The notes under the pieces are model-generated. The model saw only the letters and a program-made list of their open reading frames with translations, did not search any database and was not told where the DNA came from. A DNA stretch of 64,000 nt from JAPPHA01 sp965242975. GTDB taxonomy: Bacteria > Pseudomonadota > Alphaproteobacteria > Rhodobacterales > Rhodobacteraceae. The stretch spans positions 1,984,001 through 2,048,000 of the forward strand of contig CBDETS010000007.1 in the NCBI GenBank assembly GCA_965242975.1. Reading direction: 5' to 3'. Position numbers and translations under genes: made by a program. This document shows, one piece after another, positions 1 to 9,190 of the stretch (position 1 is the stretch's first letter; every line of letters starts with the position of its first letter).

Positions 1-1907
1 GCGGCGAGAACCGCACGCTCGTCGTCGCGGACACGGAGAATCTGGAATTGCCCGTCGCGACACAACCGTGCGGCATAGAATCGGCGGAGCCCGCCAACAC
101 GAGCCGCCAACCCGGCGTACCGGCCGAGGTGAACAGTCACGCCGCCGTCAACCCTGTAGTCCGTCCATTGCTGCGTCCCATGAATGATCAAGCCCTCGCC
201 GCGGTCCTGGGAAATGCGGATTCCGGCCTCGTATCCCTTGAAGTTGTCAGCCGAATTCACCCACGCGCGCTGCCAGAATTCGCCACGCTCTTTTGGCGGG
301 CGCAGGACCAGATCGGGAACACCGGTCCAGCCCATGCGGTCAAGCAGGATCCTGCCGCCGATATCGGTCCCGGTAGCGGTGACGGAGAAGCCGACCTCGG
401 CGATTGGCTGGGACTCGCAATCAGGGAGGATCCAGGAGAGCTCACCGGATTGTCCGGGAGCGAGCGTCCTTGCAGGCCCGCCGACATCGACGAGACCATC
501 CGCGTCCCCATATCGGCGAATGAGCAAACGGACCGCGACCTCTCCGGAACTCTCCGCGGCGCTCAGGAAGGCAGCCGTCAGGACCTGACCGGGGTAGACG
601 AGAGGCGATGCCATAAGGTCGTAGGTTCGCATGCGAACGACATCCCTGGATGCAAAGGTCGGCGATGTCACCACCACGGACCGGTCACCCCCCAGGGATT
701 CGAAGTCGACGGACAGCACGTGATTTCCGTCATGCGTTGCACCCGCGACCGTGGCGCCGGCGGACGGATCAGACCCGTTGGCAATGCGGAATCCTTGTGT
801 TGACCCCGGCAACGAGAAGTGAAACTGCGCGCCGTCCTTGGGTGCTGCGGGCGGCGGTGTGCCTTCTACCGCGTGGCCGAGACCGGCAATGTAGCCCGCC
901 ATTCTTGCGGCGTCGTTGATCGCGAAGCCGCCATCCGCAGACGAAACCAGCATGCGGTCAGCGAGCGGACCGCGCCAGTCCGGACCTGCGGCCAAGCCGT
1001 CAAGCCCGTGCATGAGTCCGAGGAGGCAACCGACATTCCCGGCATTGCAGTCGGTATCCCAGCCGGAGGTGTTCACAATTTTCTGCGCGCGGCTGAAGTC
1101 GTCCGGTGCGTACAGGACGGCCATGATCATCAACGCGTGATTGGGCATCACATGGCAATTCCCGGGATACTTGTCATAACCGTGGAACTCCGCGATTTTC
1201 CTGCGTGTATCCCGCCAGTCCGCGTATGCCCGGTGCCAGCCCCGGATTTCCGCGATGAGTCGCGCGACCTGGCAGTCGTCCGGGATGACTGACAATCCGG
1301 TATCGATCAGGGTATCGATGTCCGTCGTCTGGAAAGCCTTTGCTTCCATCGCTGCCCAGAGCATCGCCGCGTGGACGGCTTCTCCGTCGTGGCTGACGCG
1401 AGCGGCTTCGTGCGCGAGTCTGGCCGCAAGCTCCGGATTCCCCGGCGCAACCATCGCCCATCCGTCTATGAAAATTTGCGCGCCAATCTGTTCGGCGACG
1501 GTTTTCCCGTTGGTCTCGACCGAACCGCTTTCCGGTGCGGCGATGCCGTTTTTCAGGTTACGCCATGCCGTGTGTTCGGAGTATACGCCGTACCCGCCCC
1601 AACAGAGGATGGCACGTCTCTCGACGATGTAGTTCAGCCAGGTCTTTCCGATCGTTTCCGACGAAATGTCGGCCGGACGGGGGCAGCCCTCGAGGGCGCG
1701 GACGAAGGTGAATGTTCCCGAGACATCGTCGTCGGTCACTACGAGCGGATCGCCAAGCCGATCGTGGACATAGTATTCGATTTCCCCGAGTTCGCGCATG
1801 ATCCGCTCATACGTCCAGCCTTCGAACGGGCGGCCGAGGTAGACACCGATCAGCTTGCCGAGGATACCGGCGTAGACCCGCTCAGTGTAGTCCGGTGGCA
1901 GTGCCAT
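1..1907 (-). CDS. ADP-ribosylglycohydrolase family protein with C-terminal extension (3' end beyond window)
   Basis: The reading frame is open from the ATG at 1907 to the window edge, giving at least 635 residues. The N-terminal half has the features of ADP-ribosylglycohydrolases: an Asp triplet in TDDDVSGT near residue 58 and the second metal-site motif SGWDTDCNAGNVG near residue 280. The family hydrolyses ADP-ribosyl or related N-glycosidic bonds using a di-magnesium centre. Residues from about 330 onward form an extra C-terminal region, rich in beta-strand-like sequence, that the ~300-residue family core lacks. It may be a carbohydrate-binding-like domain, but I cannot name it. No signal peptide is visible, so it is probably cytoplasmic. 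It lies on the same strand as the decayed oxygenase and ABC ATPase genes upstream. Family is confident; substrate is unknown. Confidence 0.85.
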   Translation of the reverse strand, partial: MALPPDYTERVYAGILGKLIGVYLGRPFEGWTYERIMRELGEIEYYVHDRLGDPLVVTDDDVSGTFTFVRALEGCPRPADISSETIGKTWLNYIVERRAILCWGGYGVYSEHTAWRNLKNGIAAPESGSVETNGKTVAEQIGAQIFIDGWAMVAPGNPELAARLAHEAARVSHDGEAVHAAMLWAAMEAKAFQTTDIDTLIDTGLSVIPDDCQVARLIAEIRGWHRAYADWRDTRRKIAEFHGYDKYPGNCHVMPNHALMIMAVLYAPDDFSRAQKIVNTSGWDTDCNAGNVGCLLGLMHGLDGLAAGPDWRGPLADRMLVSSADGGFAINDAARMAGYIAGLGHAVEGTPPPAAPKDGAQFHFSLPGSTQGFRIANGSDPSAGATVAGATHDGNHVLSVDFESLGGDRSVVVTSPTFASRDVVRMRTYDLMASPLVYPGQVLTAAFLSAAESSGEVAVRLLIRRYGDADGLVDVGGPARTLAPGQSGELSWILPDCESQPIAEVGFSVTATGTDIGGRILLDRMGWTGVPDLVLRPPKERGEFWQRAWVNSADNFKGYEAGIRISQDRGEGLIIHGTQQWTDYRVDGGVTVHLGRYAGLAARVGGLRRFYAARLCRDGQFQILRVRDDERAVLA

Positions 1908-2876
1908 TGTCGTTCCATGCTGTGATTTGGCAGACTCGCGAATGTTATGCTGAACCTGGAATCCTGTAAACGCCGATTCACGATTGGGTTCGGCAACCAT
2001 CGGAATCCTGTTCAATGCGGTACGATCGACGAACTGCGGGCGGCCGGGTCATCTATGCCGTGCCCGAGTTGCTGGCCACGACGAGCGGACGTGTTTTGTG
2101 AACCCTCGGGGATGAAGCCGCGTCATGACCCAAACCGTGGCGAAACCGTACCGGTACCGACACCACGGGTGCTTGGTGCCACTGGTGCAGAAGTTCGTCA
2201 CCAAGCGGGTCATCTGCCAACCCGGGGTCGGCACGAACGCGATCGCAAGCTACCGCGCTGCCCGGTGACTTGGTTTGAGAAACAAAACCGCACGGCCGCT
2301 CTTCACGATCAAATGATTGATCTCCGCGAGAAGCTCCGGACCCAGAAGGCCACATTGTCCGCCACCCTCTTGTAGCTGTAGCGATAGTCGTCCCAGACAT
2401 CCGCATTGCCAAGGAAACGGCGCGAGCGATGCCTTGCGTTCGTGTACCGGCTCGTAGAGACGGTCTAATTCGCAACCGAGACCCTGCTTGATCACTGCTG
2501 TCAGGGGGACCCCCATATCCCCGTGCCCGCCAACCGAACTTCCTGTCGATGCCGGGAAGGATGTTCTCGTCCAAACGTGCGGACCGTCGGGAGCGGAAAA
2601 GAAACGCTCGTGGGCGTAGAGATGCTGGAGTCACAGCAGCAGGGCCAGGATGTCGTCCCCGTGGTGGGGTTCATTTCGATGTCTTCGACGTGAACCTCGC
2701 CGAATTCCATCTGCGGATAGCGTGCCTGTCTTATCCTTGCCTCGCGAAAACGTGCGCAAATCGGCCCGCATTGAGCCCAAACAGGCCGAAAACGGCTTTT
2801 TTGGTCTCGGCCCTCGCAGTAATGATATCAAGATTTATCCCATAAAATCAATAAGGAAACGGTATTTTCGCAAACG
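1908..2876. other. intergenic stretch dominated by transposase debris
   Basis: Apart from the ISNCY-like remnant annotated separately, I see no supported gene here. A 47-codon plus-strand frame at 2125-2268 (MTQTVAKPYRYRHH...) has no family I recognise and no convincing ribosome binding site. The stretch is best read as remnants between two minus-strand catabolic genes. Confidence 0.5.
2250..2750 (-). pseudogene. ISNCY-like transposase, degraded N-terminal part
   Basis: Three minus-strand frames together spell a recognisable transposase N-terminus: PQMEFGEVHVEDIE at about 2720-2680, then FGREHPSRHRQEVRLAGTG, then LTAVIKQGLGCELDRLYEPV and ELLAEINHLIVKSG down to about 2260. I recall the order (FGEVxVEDIE, a GIDRK-like step, LAVLKQGLGCDFDRL, LLPELLxEI) as typical of an ISNCY-group transposase. 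At least two frameshifts separate the pieces, and the catalytic C-terminal part is missing, so it cannot be active. The IS-group assignment rests on memory of the family, not on a search. Confidence 0.5.
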
Positions 2877-3823
2877 CTAGCCTGTTCCTCGCGCCTGCTG
2901 TTTGGCCGGGCCCACGCTCTGCCCGATCTTGAGCCGGTCAGGCTGGCGATTGAAGTCAGGTGGCTTGACGGTTCCCCGACAGTCCGGGATCAAGGTCCGA
3001 ATCTTGTCCAACGCCTCCGGCGGCCACTGCGCGTGGCGGCGGTGAAATGCGTGATGGATCCAGCTTTTCGTCGGTTCCTGCAATTCGTCGAACAGCGGGT
3101 GAAACCAGATCGTGATCAACGTCCGAAACTCACGGGTCGTGTTTGCGTGCGTGGCGTGAAACAACAGGGCGTCACCCACAACCAGGTCTCCCGCCCGGAC
3201 CGGCACGTCGATCTCGCCCGGAAAATCGGCGAAGCGCCGATCGTGCTCATTGTCCATCCGGTTAATGTCCCTCGTGTGCGCGTCCCCCATCTCGTGGAGC
3301 GGGTGCCACCTGCGGTGGGTACCCGGCAGCAGCCGCAGGCATCCGTTTTTGCGTGACGTGTCGTCGAGATAATACATCAGGAAAATCATCGGGGAGTGTC
3401 ACTGTAGGCGCGCGGGTCGTCCCACCACATGCAGTCCTGGTGCCAGTAGAGTCGCGGACTGGGCCCGGGTTTGCTGATTATGACCGCTTTCCAGAACCTG
3501 CTGCCGCCGAACCCCATTGCGTCCAGCGCAGCCAACGCTTTGGGATTGCCGATGCACTCAGCCAGGCCCGGATGGTTGTCCGAGTCGATCAATGTCCCCG
3601 GCGCGCGGGTGGCCTCGAACTGCCTCGCAGACAGATTGCAGACGGCCTTCTTTGCGACCGAACGTGTATGCTGAAGGATGTCGGCATTGAGCATGTCTTC
3701 AAGGACACAGAAGCCGTCCTCAATCAGTAGGTGCGCCTTGCGGCCCAATTCGGTGACGGGCGGTGTATTGTCGGTGTCCTTGGTCTGGCACATGGTCTGT
3801 CCATTGAAAATTTCAAGTCTCAT
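2877..3823 (-). pseudogene. phytanoyl-CoA dioxygenase (PhyH) family oxygenase, single frameshift
   Basis: Two abutting frames (3823-3386 and 3389-2877) together make a roughly 315-residue Fe(II)/2-oxoglutarate oxygenase. The first ends YSDTPR-stop and the second begins MIFLMYYL. A single C added to the CCCC run at about 3390 would join them as ...SDTPPMIFLMYYL.... The metal ligands are H128 and D130 in WHQDCMWW and a distal His in LLFHATH (second frame, near residue 78), followed by an Arg for 2-oxoglutarate. It begins 11 bases inside the end of the upstream ABC ATPase gene, so the two formed an operon. PhyH enzymes include the phosphonate hydroxylase PhnY*, which would fit the neighbourhood, but the substrate is not readable from sequence. 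The shift may be real decay or a homopolymer error. Confidence 0.8.
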
Positions 3824-4834
3824 CTACTTCCGTATCAGAGGCTTCAAGCAGGCGTCGCGTATACGGATGTCCGGGAGCGGTGAGCACAGCATCTCGAGTG
3901 CCGAATTCCCGCATGATGCCGTTCTCCAGCACGGCAATTTGATGTGATACGCAGGCAATGACCGCGAGATCATGGGAAATGAAAACGAAGCTGGTTCCCC
4001 GCATGTCTTGCAAGCGCAGTAACAAGTCCAGAACACTTGCCTGAATTGTAACATCCAGCGCCGATGTGATTTCATCGCATATCAACAGGTCAGGTTCCGC
4101 CGCCAGTGCTCGCGCAATCGCCACCCGCTGCTGTTGTCCCCCCGACAGTTGTAATGGCCGGCGCGGCAAAAGCTCCGGCTCCAATTCAAGGTCGGCCAGG
4201 AGGGCGACCGCTCGGGAACGGGCTTCGAACGCTGTCAACCCAAAATAAAGTCTCATGGGACGGGTCAGGATGTCCACTACGGTATGGGTGGGATTGAGCG
4301 ACGACAAAGGGTCCTGAAACACCATTTGAATTCGGCGGCGCATGTCCTTGCGCCGTCGTCGCGCGACGCCGACAACTGGCTCGCCATCCACAATGATCTT
4401 GCCGTCATGCCCGGAGATCAAGCCGGAAACAAGTCCGGCCAGGGTCGATTTTCCCGATCCGCTTTCACCGACAACGCCCAGCGTATGGCCGTGTGTTATG
4501 GCAAGGCTCACCTTGTTCAGCGCCGCTGTACCGCGCTTTCGCTTGCCAAACATGCCCGAGTGCGCGGAATAGGAAAAGCTCAGGTCATTCATCGACAAGT
4601 AAATCGAAGGGTTGGGAACGTGAGGGGCCGGCGGGCTGGTGGCCTCGATCCGGGGAATGGCGCTGACCAGGGATTTGCAGTATCCGGACTGGGGATTGTG
4701 GAAAATCTCGTCGGACGCGCCTTCTTCGACGATCTCGCCGTCCTTCACGACCAGAATCCGTTGGCACATTGACCGAATTACGTGCAGGTCATGGCTGACT
4801 TAGATCAAAGTCGCATTTATGTCTTTCTGAAGAG
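3813..4834 (-). pseudogene. oligopeptide/dipeptide-type ABC transporter ATPase, 5' half lost to an IS
   Basis: From the ATG at 4769 there is a complete C-terminal ATPase half of a DppD-DppF fusion: Walker A GESGSGKST (residues 101-109), Q-loop FQDPLSSLNP, signature LSGGQQQR (208-215), Walker B LLICDE and the switch His in ISHDL. Coding sequence continues upstream of that ATG: LQKDINATLI, a TAA, then VSHDLHVIRSM, which is the switch region of the missing first half. The TAA sits where a Tyr (TAT) would be expected. At about 4834 the gene is cut by an IS. The first Walker A, both permeases and the binding protein are absent. The protein cannot function as a complete dual ATPase. Confidence 0.85.
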
Positions 4835-6348
4835 CCTCTTGCAAAATCCCTTAGACGGGTGAATTTCCCGCCGATTTCGACGATTTTGCTCGGACGATCC
4901 TGGAAATCGGAGCCGCCACAAGGTATAGTGTAGTTGTCCAAAAACACTACCAAGGGAGGCGACCCCGATGTCCTTGAAATCCACTCTATCCAATCTCTGG
5001 ACCCGGTTTCAAGGGGAACTTTTTCCCGAACTTGCCGAAGAAGTCGGCCCCATTGGAGAAGCACAAACATCTGGTCCAGGTCCTCGACCTGGTCGAGGTC
5101 GAGCGCTTCGTCGACAAGTACTGGCGCAGCCCCGGACGGCCGCAACAGAATCGTCGGGCCCGGGCGCGGGCCTTCATTGCCAAGGCGATTTGGGATTTGC
5201 CGACAACCCGAGATTTGATTGACAGGCTCATGGTTGACGCGCCGCTACGCCGGCTGTGTGGTTGGTCGCGTGTCAGCGCGATCCCGAGCGAGGCGACCTT
5301 TTCGCGCGCGTTTGCCGCGTTTTCCGAGGCCCGCCTTGCGGAGCGCATGCACGAAGCCCTGGTGAAGGATGCCCTGAGGGCGGGACTGATCGGCCATGTC
5401 TCGCGGGATTCGACGGCGATCGAGGGGCGGGAGAAGCCGGCGCCGAAACCGGCAACCGGTGAAGAAGCCGAAGCGCGGGCGCGGGCGTCCCCGCAAGGGT
5501 GAGGAAGTCGAGAAGGAACCCGGGCGTCTCGAACGTCAGTCGAATGGCATGAGCCTCGAGGAGATGCTCGATGACCTGCCGAAGGAGTGTGACCATGGGG
5601 CCAAGAGGAACGCAAAAGGCTTCCTGGTCAGCTGGAGAGGTTACAAGCTGCACCTCGACACGGCCGATTGCGGCGTGCCGGTGAGTGCCATCCTGACCTC
5701 GGCATCGGTCCATGACAGCCAGGTGGCGATCCCCCTTGCGACGATGAGCGCCGGACGCGTGACCAATCTCTATGACCTCATGGACGCGGCCTATGACGCG
5801 ACAGAGATCCACGAGATGAGCGAACGCCTTGGCCACGTCCCGGTCATCGACGTCAACCCGCGTCGTGACACGGAACTCAAGCAGGAACTGAAACGCGAGG
5901 CCCGGGCACTGCGCGTGTGCGGCCTTGTCATGCCTGAGAGTGTTCGCTACCGGATCCGTTCCGGGGTCGAGCGGAGCAATGCCCGCCTCAAGGACGAGTT
6001 CGGCGCCCGCCACGTGCGTGTCCGGGGACACGCGAAAGTTTGTTCCACTTGATGTTCGGGGTGCTTGCGCTGACGGTTGACCAGTTGATGCGCCTCGCTA
6101 TGCCTTCCTGACGCGCCTCCCCGTCCTTCGGGACGGTTCCGGCGTCCTCGATCTCCTCTGGAAACGCCCTGAAAAAGCCGGCGAGCGGCGAAGTTCGGCC
6201 GGTGCCCGGGTTTGTCCGTCTTTTGTTCATGAAAACCTCGCGGGGACGCTGAAAATCCGTGAATCATGAGTGCCCGGGGCGCGCTTTTGACCGCGCTGGA
6301 AATCCGGCCCTGTTCATCGGCCGTTCAACTCAATAATTTTGCAAGAGG
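4835..6348 (+). mobile_element. IS element with 13-bp perfect terminal inverted repeats (DUF772/DDE_Tnp_1 type)
   Basis: The left end CCTCTTGCAAAAT (4835-4847) is repeated exactly in inverse orientation as ATTTTGCAAGAGG (6336-6348), enclosing about 1.5 kb with one transposase reading region. No target-site duplication is visible: the left flank reads through an ABC ATPase gene while the right flank is unrelated to it. That pattern fits a deletion next to the IS that removed the 5' half of the transporter locus. The transposase type suggests the IS5/IS1182 superfamily; the exact group is not settled. Confidence 0.75.
4968..6111 (+). pseudogene. DDE transposase (DUF772 + DDE_Tnp_1) with several frameshifts
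   Basis: The protein must be read in four pieces: MSLKSTLSNLWTRFQ... from 4968, KHLVQVLDLVEVERFVDKYW... from about 5060, ...GRGRPRKGEEVEKE through HARHVRVRGHAKV in another frame to about 6040, and LMFGVLALTVDQLMRL to the stop at 6109-6111. The DUF772-like part (AKAIWDLPTTRDLIDRL) precedes the DDE core (HVSRDSTAI; LYDLMDAAYDA; SGVERSNARLKDEF). Three frame changes leave this copy inactive. Confidence 0.8.
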
Positions 6349-7014
6349 ATCTCATATTCCAAATCCGGTTATTTCATGCGATTTCTCGACTATCGATCGG
6401 AAGGTACTGAACGGCTGCGAAGCAACTTCGTCCAATCGATGTAAGTCCCATTGGCTTCTCTTCACCGAGTTCCGGTATTGACCCCTTGAATTCTTCCGCC
6501 GCTCCGCGCGCGAGGATGCGTCCTGTTTTCACAGAGCCGACGAACCCTGTGCGGGAAACGTCCTTGCGGCGCACAAGGGTTGAGCCAGTGGTGCCAACAC
6601 CGGTGATGACATTCATGATGCCGGGAAAACCTCTTCGCACAATCTGCCGAGCTGGAGACTCGACAGCGGCGCCTTCTTGGCGCACTTTACAGGCGAAGCA
6701 ACACCCGAAACAATCAACACTGAATATTTCATGGTGCAATCCGAGATACATTTTTCCTCGCAAAATCTGGAGACTTGCGACATTCAGCGTGGCGAGCCCA
6801 ACCTGTGCATAGCTTGTTCCGCGGCTCGCTCGATCATGCCTTTGGGAACGGCGTCTCGCAATCAGTTTGTCCATGGGCACGCGCTGACTGGAGCCGTGGA
6901 GCCGCTGGACCAGTTCGAATTCGGATCGTGCAGAGCAGTCTTCGTTGGCGCGGCCGGCCGTGGAGCATGGAGCAATCCCCTTGTCGCTGCGGCAATCTTC
7001 CTGGTCCACAACCA
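6349..7014. other. non-coding stretch with an aldehyde-dehydrogenase scrap
   Basis: The only recognisable content is a minus-strand aldehyde-dehydrogenase fragment, annotated separately. The rest has no frame resembling a protein family, and the plus-strand frame running into the HAD gene is not coding before the GTG at 7015. Confidence 0.5.
6440..6690 (-). pseudogene. aldehyde dehydrogenase fragment
   Basis: The minus-strand frame contains IVRRGFPGIMNVITGVGTTG, then FVGSVKTGR and AAEEFKGSIPELG. These match the NAD-binding stretch of ALDH enzymes (GFPxGVxNVITG, FTGSxxTGR, LELGGKSP). The Gly doublet before the Lys is altered to LGEEKPM, and neither the catalytic Cys region nor the N-terminus can be found nearby. 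In a phosphonate context it could be a relic of phosphonoacetaldehyde dehydrogenase (PhnY), but the fragment is too short to decide among ALDH subfamilies. Confidence 0.65.
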
Positions 7015-7809
7015 GTGAGTAACGAAGCTGTAACCTTGCCCGATATTCGCGGTGTCGTCTCCGACCTGGACGGCGTCGTCTATCGCGGGGACACGCCGAT
7101 CGACGACGCGGTCACGGCAATTTGCGGCTGGATGGAGCACGGCCTGCGGGTGGCCTATGTCACCAACAACTCCACCGGCACGAGCGCGCACTTCGCCGCC
7201 AAGCTGGGGCGCATGGGCATTCCCGCCGCGGCTGAAGATGTGGTCACGAGCGGGGAGGCAGCGGCCGACTTCGTGCGTGGTCGCTGGCCGAACGGTGCCA
7301 CGGTGCACGTGGTGGGGTCGGACGCGCTGCGCGATACGCTGCGTGGGGTCGGCTGCAAAGTGACGACGGGTGAGGCGGACGCCGTCGTTGTCGGCCTGGA
7401 CCGAGACTTCCACTACGACAAGCTGGCGAAAGCGGCCGACGCAGTCCGCTCCGGCGCGTTTCTGATCGGCACCAATCCCGACCGTACGTACCCGGTTCAC
7501 GGAGGCTTCATCCCTGGTGCTGGCAGCCTCCTTGCCGCGGTCACCGCGGCCGCAGGTCTCGATTCGCCGCACGCCGTTGTCGGGAAGCCGGAGCCGGCGC
7601 TGGTCGAGATCGCGTGCCGGAAGCTGGGCACGGACGCCGAGCGCACGATCATGATCGGTGACCAGCTCGAGACCGATGTTGCGGCTGGCCGAAATGCCGG
7701 CCTGACGACGGTCCTCGTCAAGACCGGGGTACTCAACCGCCCGGAACCCGGCAAAGCGGCCGACTTCGAGGTTGACAGCCTCGCCGACCTGCGTCTCGGA
7801 GGATCGTAA
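7015..7809 (+). CDS. HAD-IIA (NagD-like) phosphatase
   Basis: A 264-residue enzyme of the NagD/4-nitrophenylphosphatase branch. The nucleophile motif is SDLDGVVYRG (D17, D19), motif II is YVTNNSTGT, and the C-terminal part has VGKPEPALVEIA and the acidic motif IMIGDQLETDVAAG. Length and motif order match the family, whose members dephosphorylate small phosphate esters such as phosphoglycolate or nucleotides. The frame extends further upstream, but that part is antisense to an ALDH relic. The GTG at 7015 puts VVSDLDG at the usual distance from the start. It stands alone, apart from the minus-strand aldolase block, though it may have served the same pathway. Confidence 0.85.
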   Translation: MSNEAVTLPDIRGVVSDLDGVVYRGDTPIDDAVTAICGWMEHGLRVAYVTNNSTGTSAHFAAKLGRMGIPAAAEDVVTSGEAAADFVRGRWPNGATVHVVGSDALRDTLRGVGCKVTTGEADAVVVGLDRDFHYDKLAKAADAVRSGAFLIGTNPDRTYPVHGGFIPGAGSLLAAVTAAAGLDSPHAVVGKPEPALVEIACRKLGTDAERTIMIGDQLETDVAAGRNAGLTTVLVKTGVLNRPEPGKAADFEVDSLADLRLGGS

Positions 7810-7853
7810 CGGTCGCGCTATTCTTGTCGATTCTTCCCATGGGAGCGCGACCG
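7810..7853 (+). terminator. inverted repeat after the HAD-IIA gene
   Basis: CGGTCGCGCT (7810-7819) pairs perfectly with AGCGCGACCG (7844-7853) across a 24-base loop, starting right after the stop codon. There is no T-run, so it is only a possible terminator. Confidence 0.35.
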
Positions 7854-8063
7854 AGTTCCCTTGGATTCCACGGCGGCCCGACCCGAAGCGGGAAACGACC
7901 GTAAAAAATGAGCTTGGCAGCAGGCTTGCCGATCTTTTCCGGGAAGCTTCGCGCTCCCATCGCGCGTCCTTCGCCGGACCGATGGCGCCGGCTCCGACTG
8001 GCCGACCACATTCTGGACCCGTTCGGGGAGTTGGGCACGAGATTCGCCAGAAGCGAACGGTCC

Positions 8064-8171
8064 AACCATGTCTGGCCCCGTGACTTAGCCCGAGACCGTA
8101 CCTGCGATGGATGTGCCTACCGTACGCTCAAAATCCTCGATGAATTCACCCGCGAAGCCCCGATGATCCGG
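8064..8171 (+). pseudogene. IS3-type integrase-core fragment
   Basis: The frame NHVWPRDLARDRTCDG then RTLKILDEFTREAPMIR matches the first catalytic region of IS3 OrfB (NHVWSYDFVHDRTHDG ... LNVIDEFTREALxI). A better-preserved relative lies at 14160-14890. Only about 36 residues remain and the first catalytic Asp is changed (PRDLARD). Confidence 0.6.
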
Positions 8172-8194
8172 GGCATGGCCTTCGCGGAATTGCA

Positions 8195-8287
8195 GGCAAC
8201 CGGATTGAACGCTGCCACACTGCCACACTGTCGCCGCCGGCGACGGCATGCGGCAGGATCTGCCTCATGCCTGTCATTGGCATGTTA
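8195..8287 (-). pseudogene. copy of the 5' end of the class II aldolase gene
   Basis: The minus strand reads MPMTGMRQILPHAVAGGDS. This is near-identical to the first residues of the aldolase at 12939 (MPLTGMKQVLPHAVAGGYG), and the DNA match extends about 90 bases. It then breaks at an IS5 element. It is a duplicated and truncated gene start, not a functional gene. Confidence 0.75.
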
Positions 8288-8288
8288 G

Positions 8289-9187
8289 GGCATGTGCTCA
8301 AATTACTGATCTTGTTGGCGTCATCTGTCATTTTTGTCGAAAACAATCCACAAGGAGTTTGAGGCATGAGCGGAGACCGGCATGACATGAGCGAGGCGGA
8401 GTGGAAAATCCTCCACTCGGTCCTTCCTCACAAGCACCAGGGCCCGGAACGGGTGCATGATCGAAGGGTGATGAACCGGATCTTCTTCGTGCCGCGCACC
8501 GGCACGCCGTGGCGTGACCTTCCAAAGCGTTACGGCCCGTACACGACCTGCTACAACCGCTACAACCGGTGGAGCAAGAACGGCATCTGGGCGTCGATTA
8601 TGGAGGAACTTCACAGGCTTGCAGGCGATGACGGCGGGAGCGACGACGGCTCGGCCGGTTCGGTTCGCCTGCGGATGGCGGACTCCTCGTCGATACGTGT
8701 CCACAGGCACGGTGCCGGAGCGCGTCGCGACGGTGGGCCTCCCCAGATCGGGTCGAGCCGCGGCGGACGAACGACGAAGGTCCATCTCGGCATCAATGGC
8801 AACGCGACGGTGAGGACCGTGTTTCTGACCCCGGGTCAGGCAGCCGACTGCACGCAGGCCGAGGCGCTTCTTGCCGACCCCGGGAAGGACGAGACGGTGA
8901 TCGCCGACAAGGCTTACGACACCGATGCCATTCTCGACCTGATCGAGACGGCGGGAGCGACCGCGGTCATTCCGTCGAAGTCCAACCGGAAGTCACCGCG
9001 CTCGCTTGATCGCGAGACCTACAAGACGCGCAATCTTGTCGCGCGTTTCTTTGGACCAATCAAGGAGTTCCGCAGGGTCGCCACGCGTTATGACAAGACT
9101 GCCCGCAACTTCCTGTCCGCCGTGCGTCTGGCCATCAGCCGGTTCCTGCTCCGGAGGATCGCGGACCAGTCAATTGAATCCACTTCC
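8289..9187 (+). mobile_element. IS5-family element (IS427-like)
   Basis: About 0.9 kb holding one intact transposase. The ends GGGCATGTGCTCAA (left) and GGAAGTGGATTCAA (right, reverse complement) are imperfect inverted repeats, and both flanks carry TAG (8286-8288 and 9188-9190), consistent with the short target duplications of this family. The left flank is the broken aldolase copy; the right flank is the phosphonatase-like gene. The exact ends rest on these weak repeats. Confidence 0.65.
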
Positions 9188-9190
9188 TAG
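8366..9190 (+). CDS. IS5-family transposase
   Basis: A 274-residue DDE transposase that appears intact. It begins with the usual N-terminal region (MSEAEWKILHSVLP ... TGTPWRDLPKRYGP), followed by catalytic residues in RMADSSSIRVHRH, VIADKAYDTD and FGPIKEFRRVATRYDK. An AAGGAG-like ribosome binding site (CACAAGGAGTTTGAGGC) precedes the ATG. Its stop codon TAG is supplied by the flanking target duplication rather than the element itself. It is one of the few undamaged transposases here and therefore probably a recent arrival. Confidence 0.85.
   Translation: MSGDRHDMSEAEWKILHSVLPHKHQGPERVHDRRVMNRIFFVPRTGTPWRDLPKRYGPYTTCYNRYNRWSKNGIWASIMEELHRLAGDDGGSDDGSAGSVRLRMADSSSIRVHRHGAGARRDGGPPQIGSSRGGRTTKVHLGINGNATVRTVFLTPGQAADCTQAEALLADPGKDETVIADKAYDTDAILDLIETAGATAVIPSKSNRKSPRSLDRETYKTRNLVARFFGPIKEFRRVATRYDKTARNFLSAVRLAISRFLLRRIADQSIESTS

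Noticed and set aside
2125..2268. 47-codon plus-strand frame (MTQTVAKPYRYRHH...)
   Set aside because: No ribosome binding site or family, and it lies in transposase debris.
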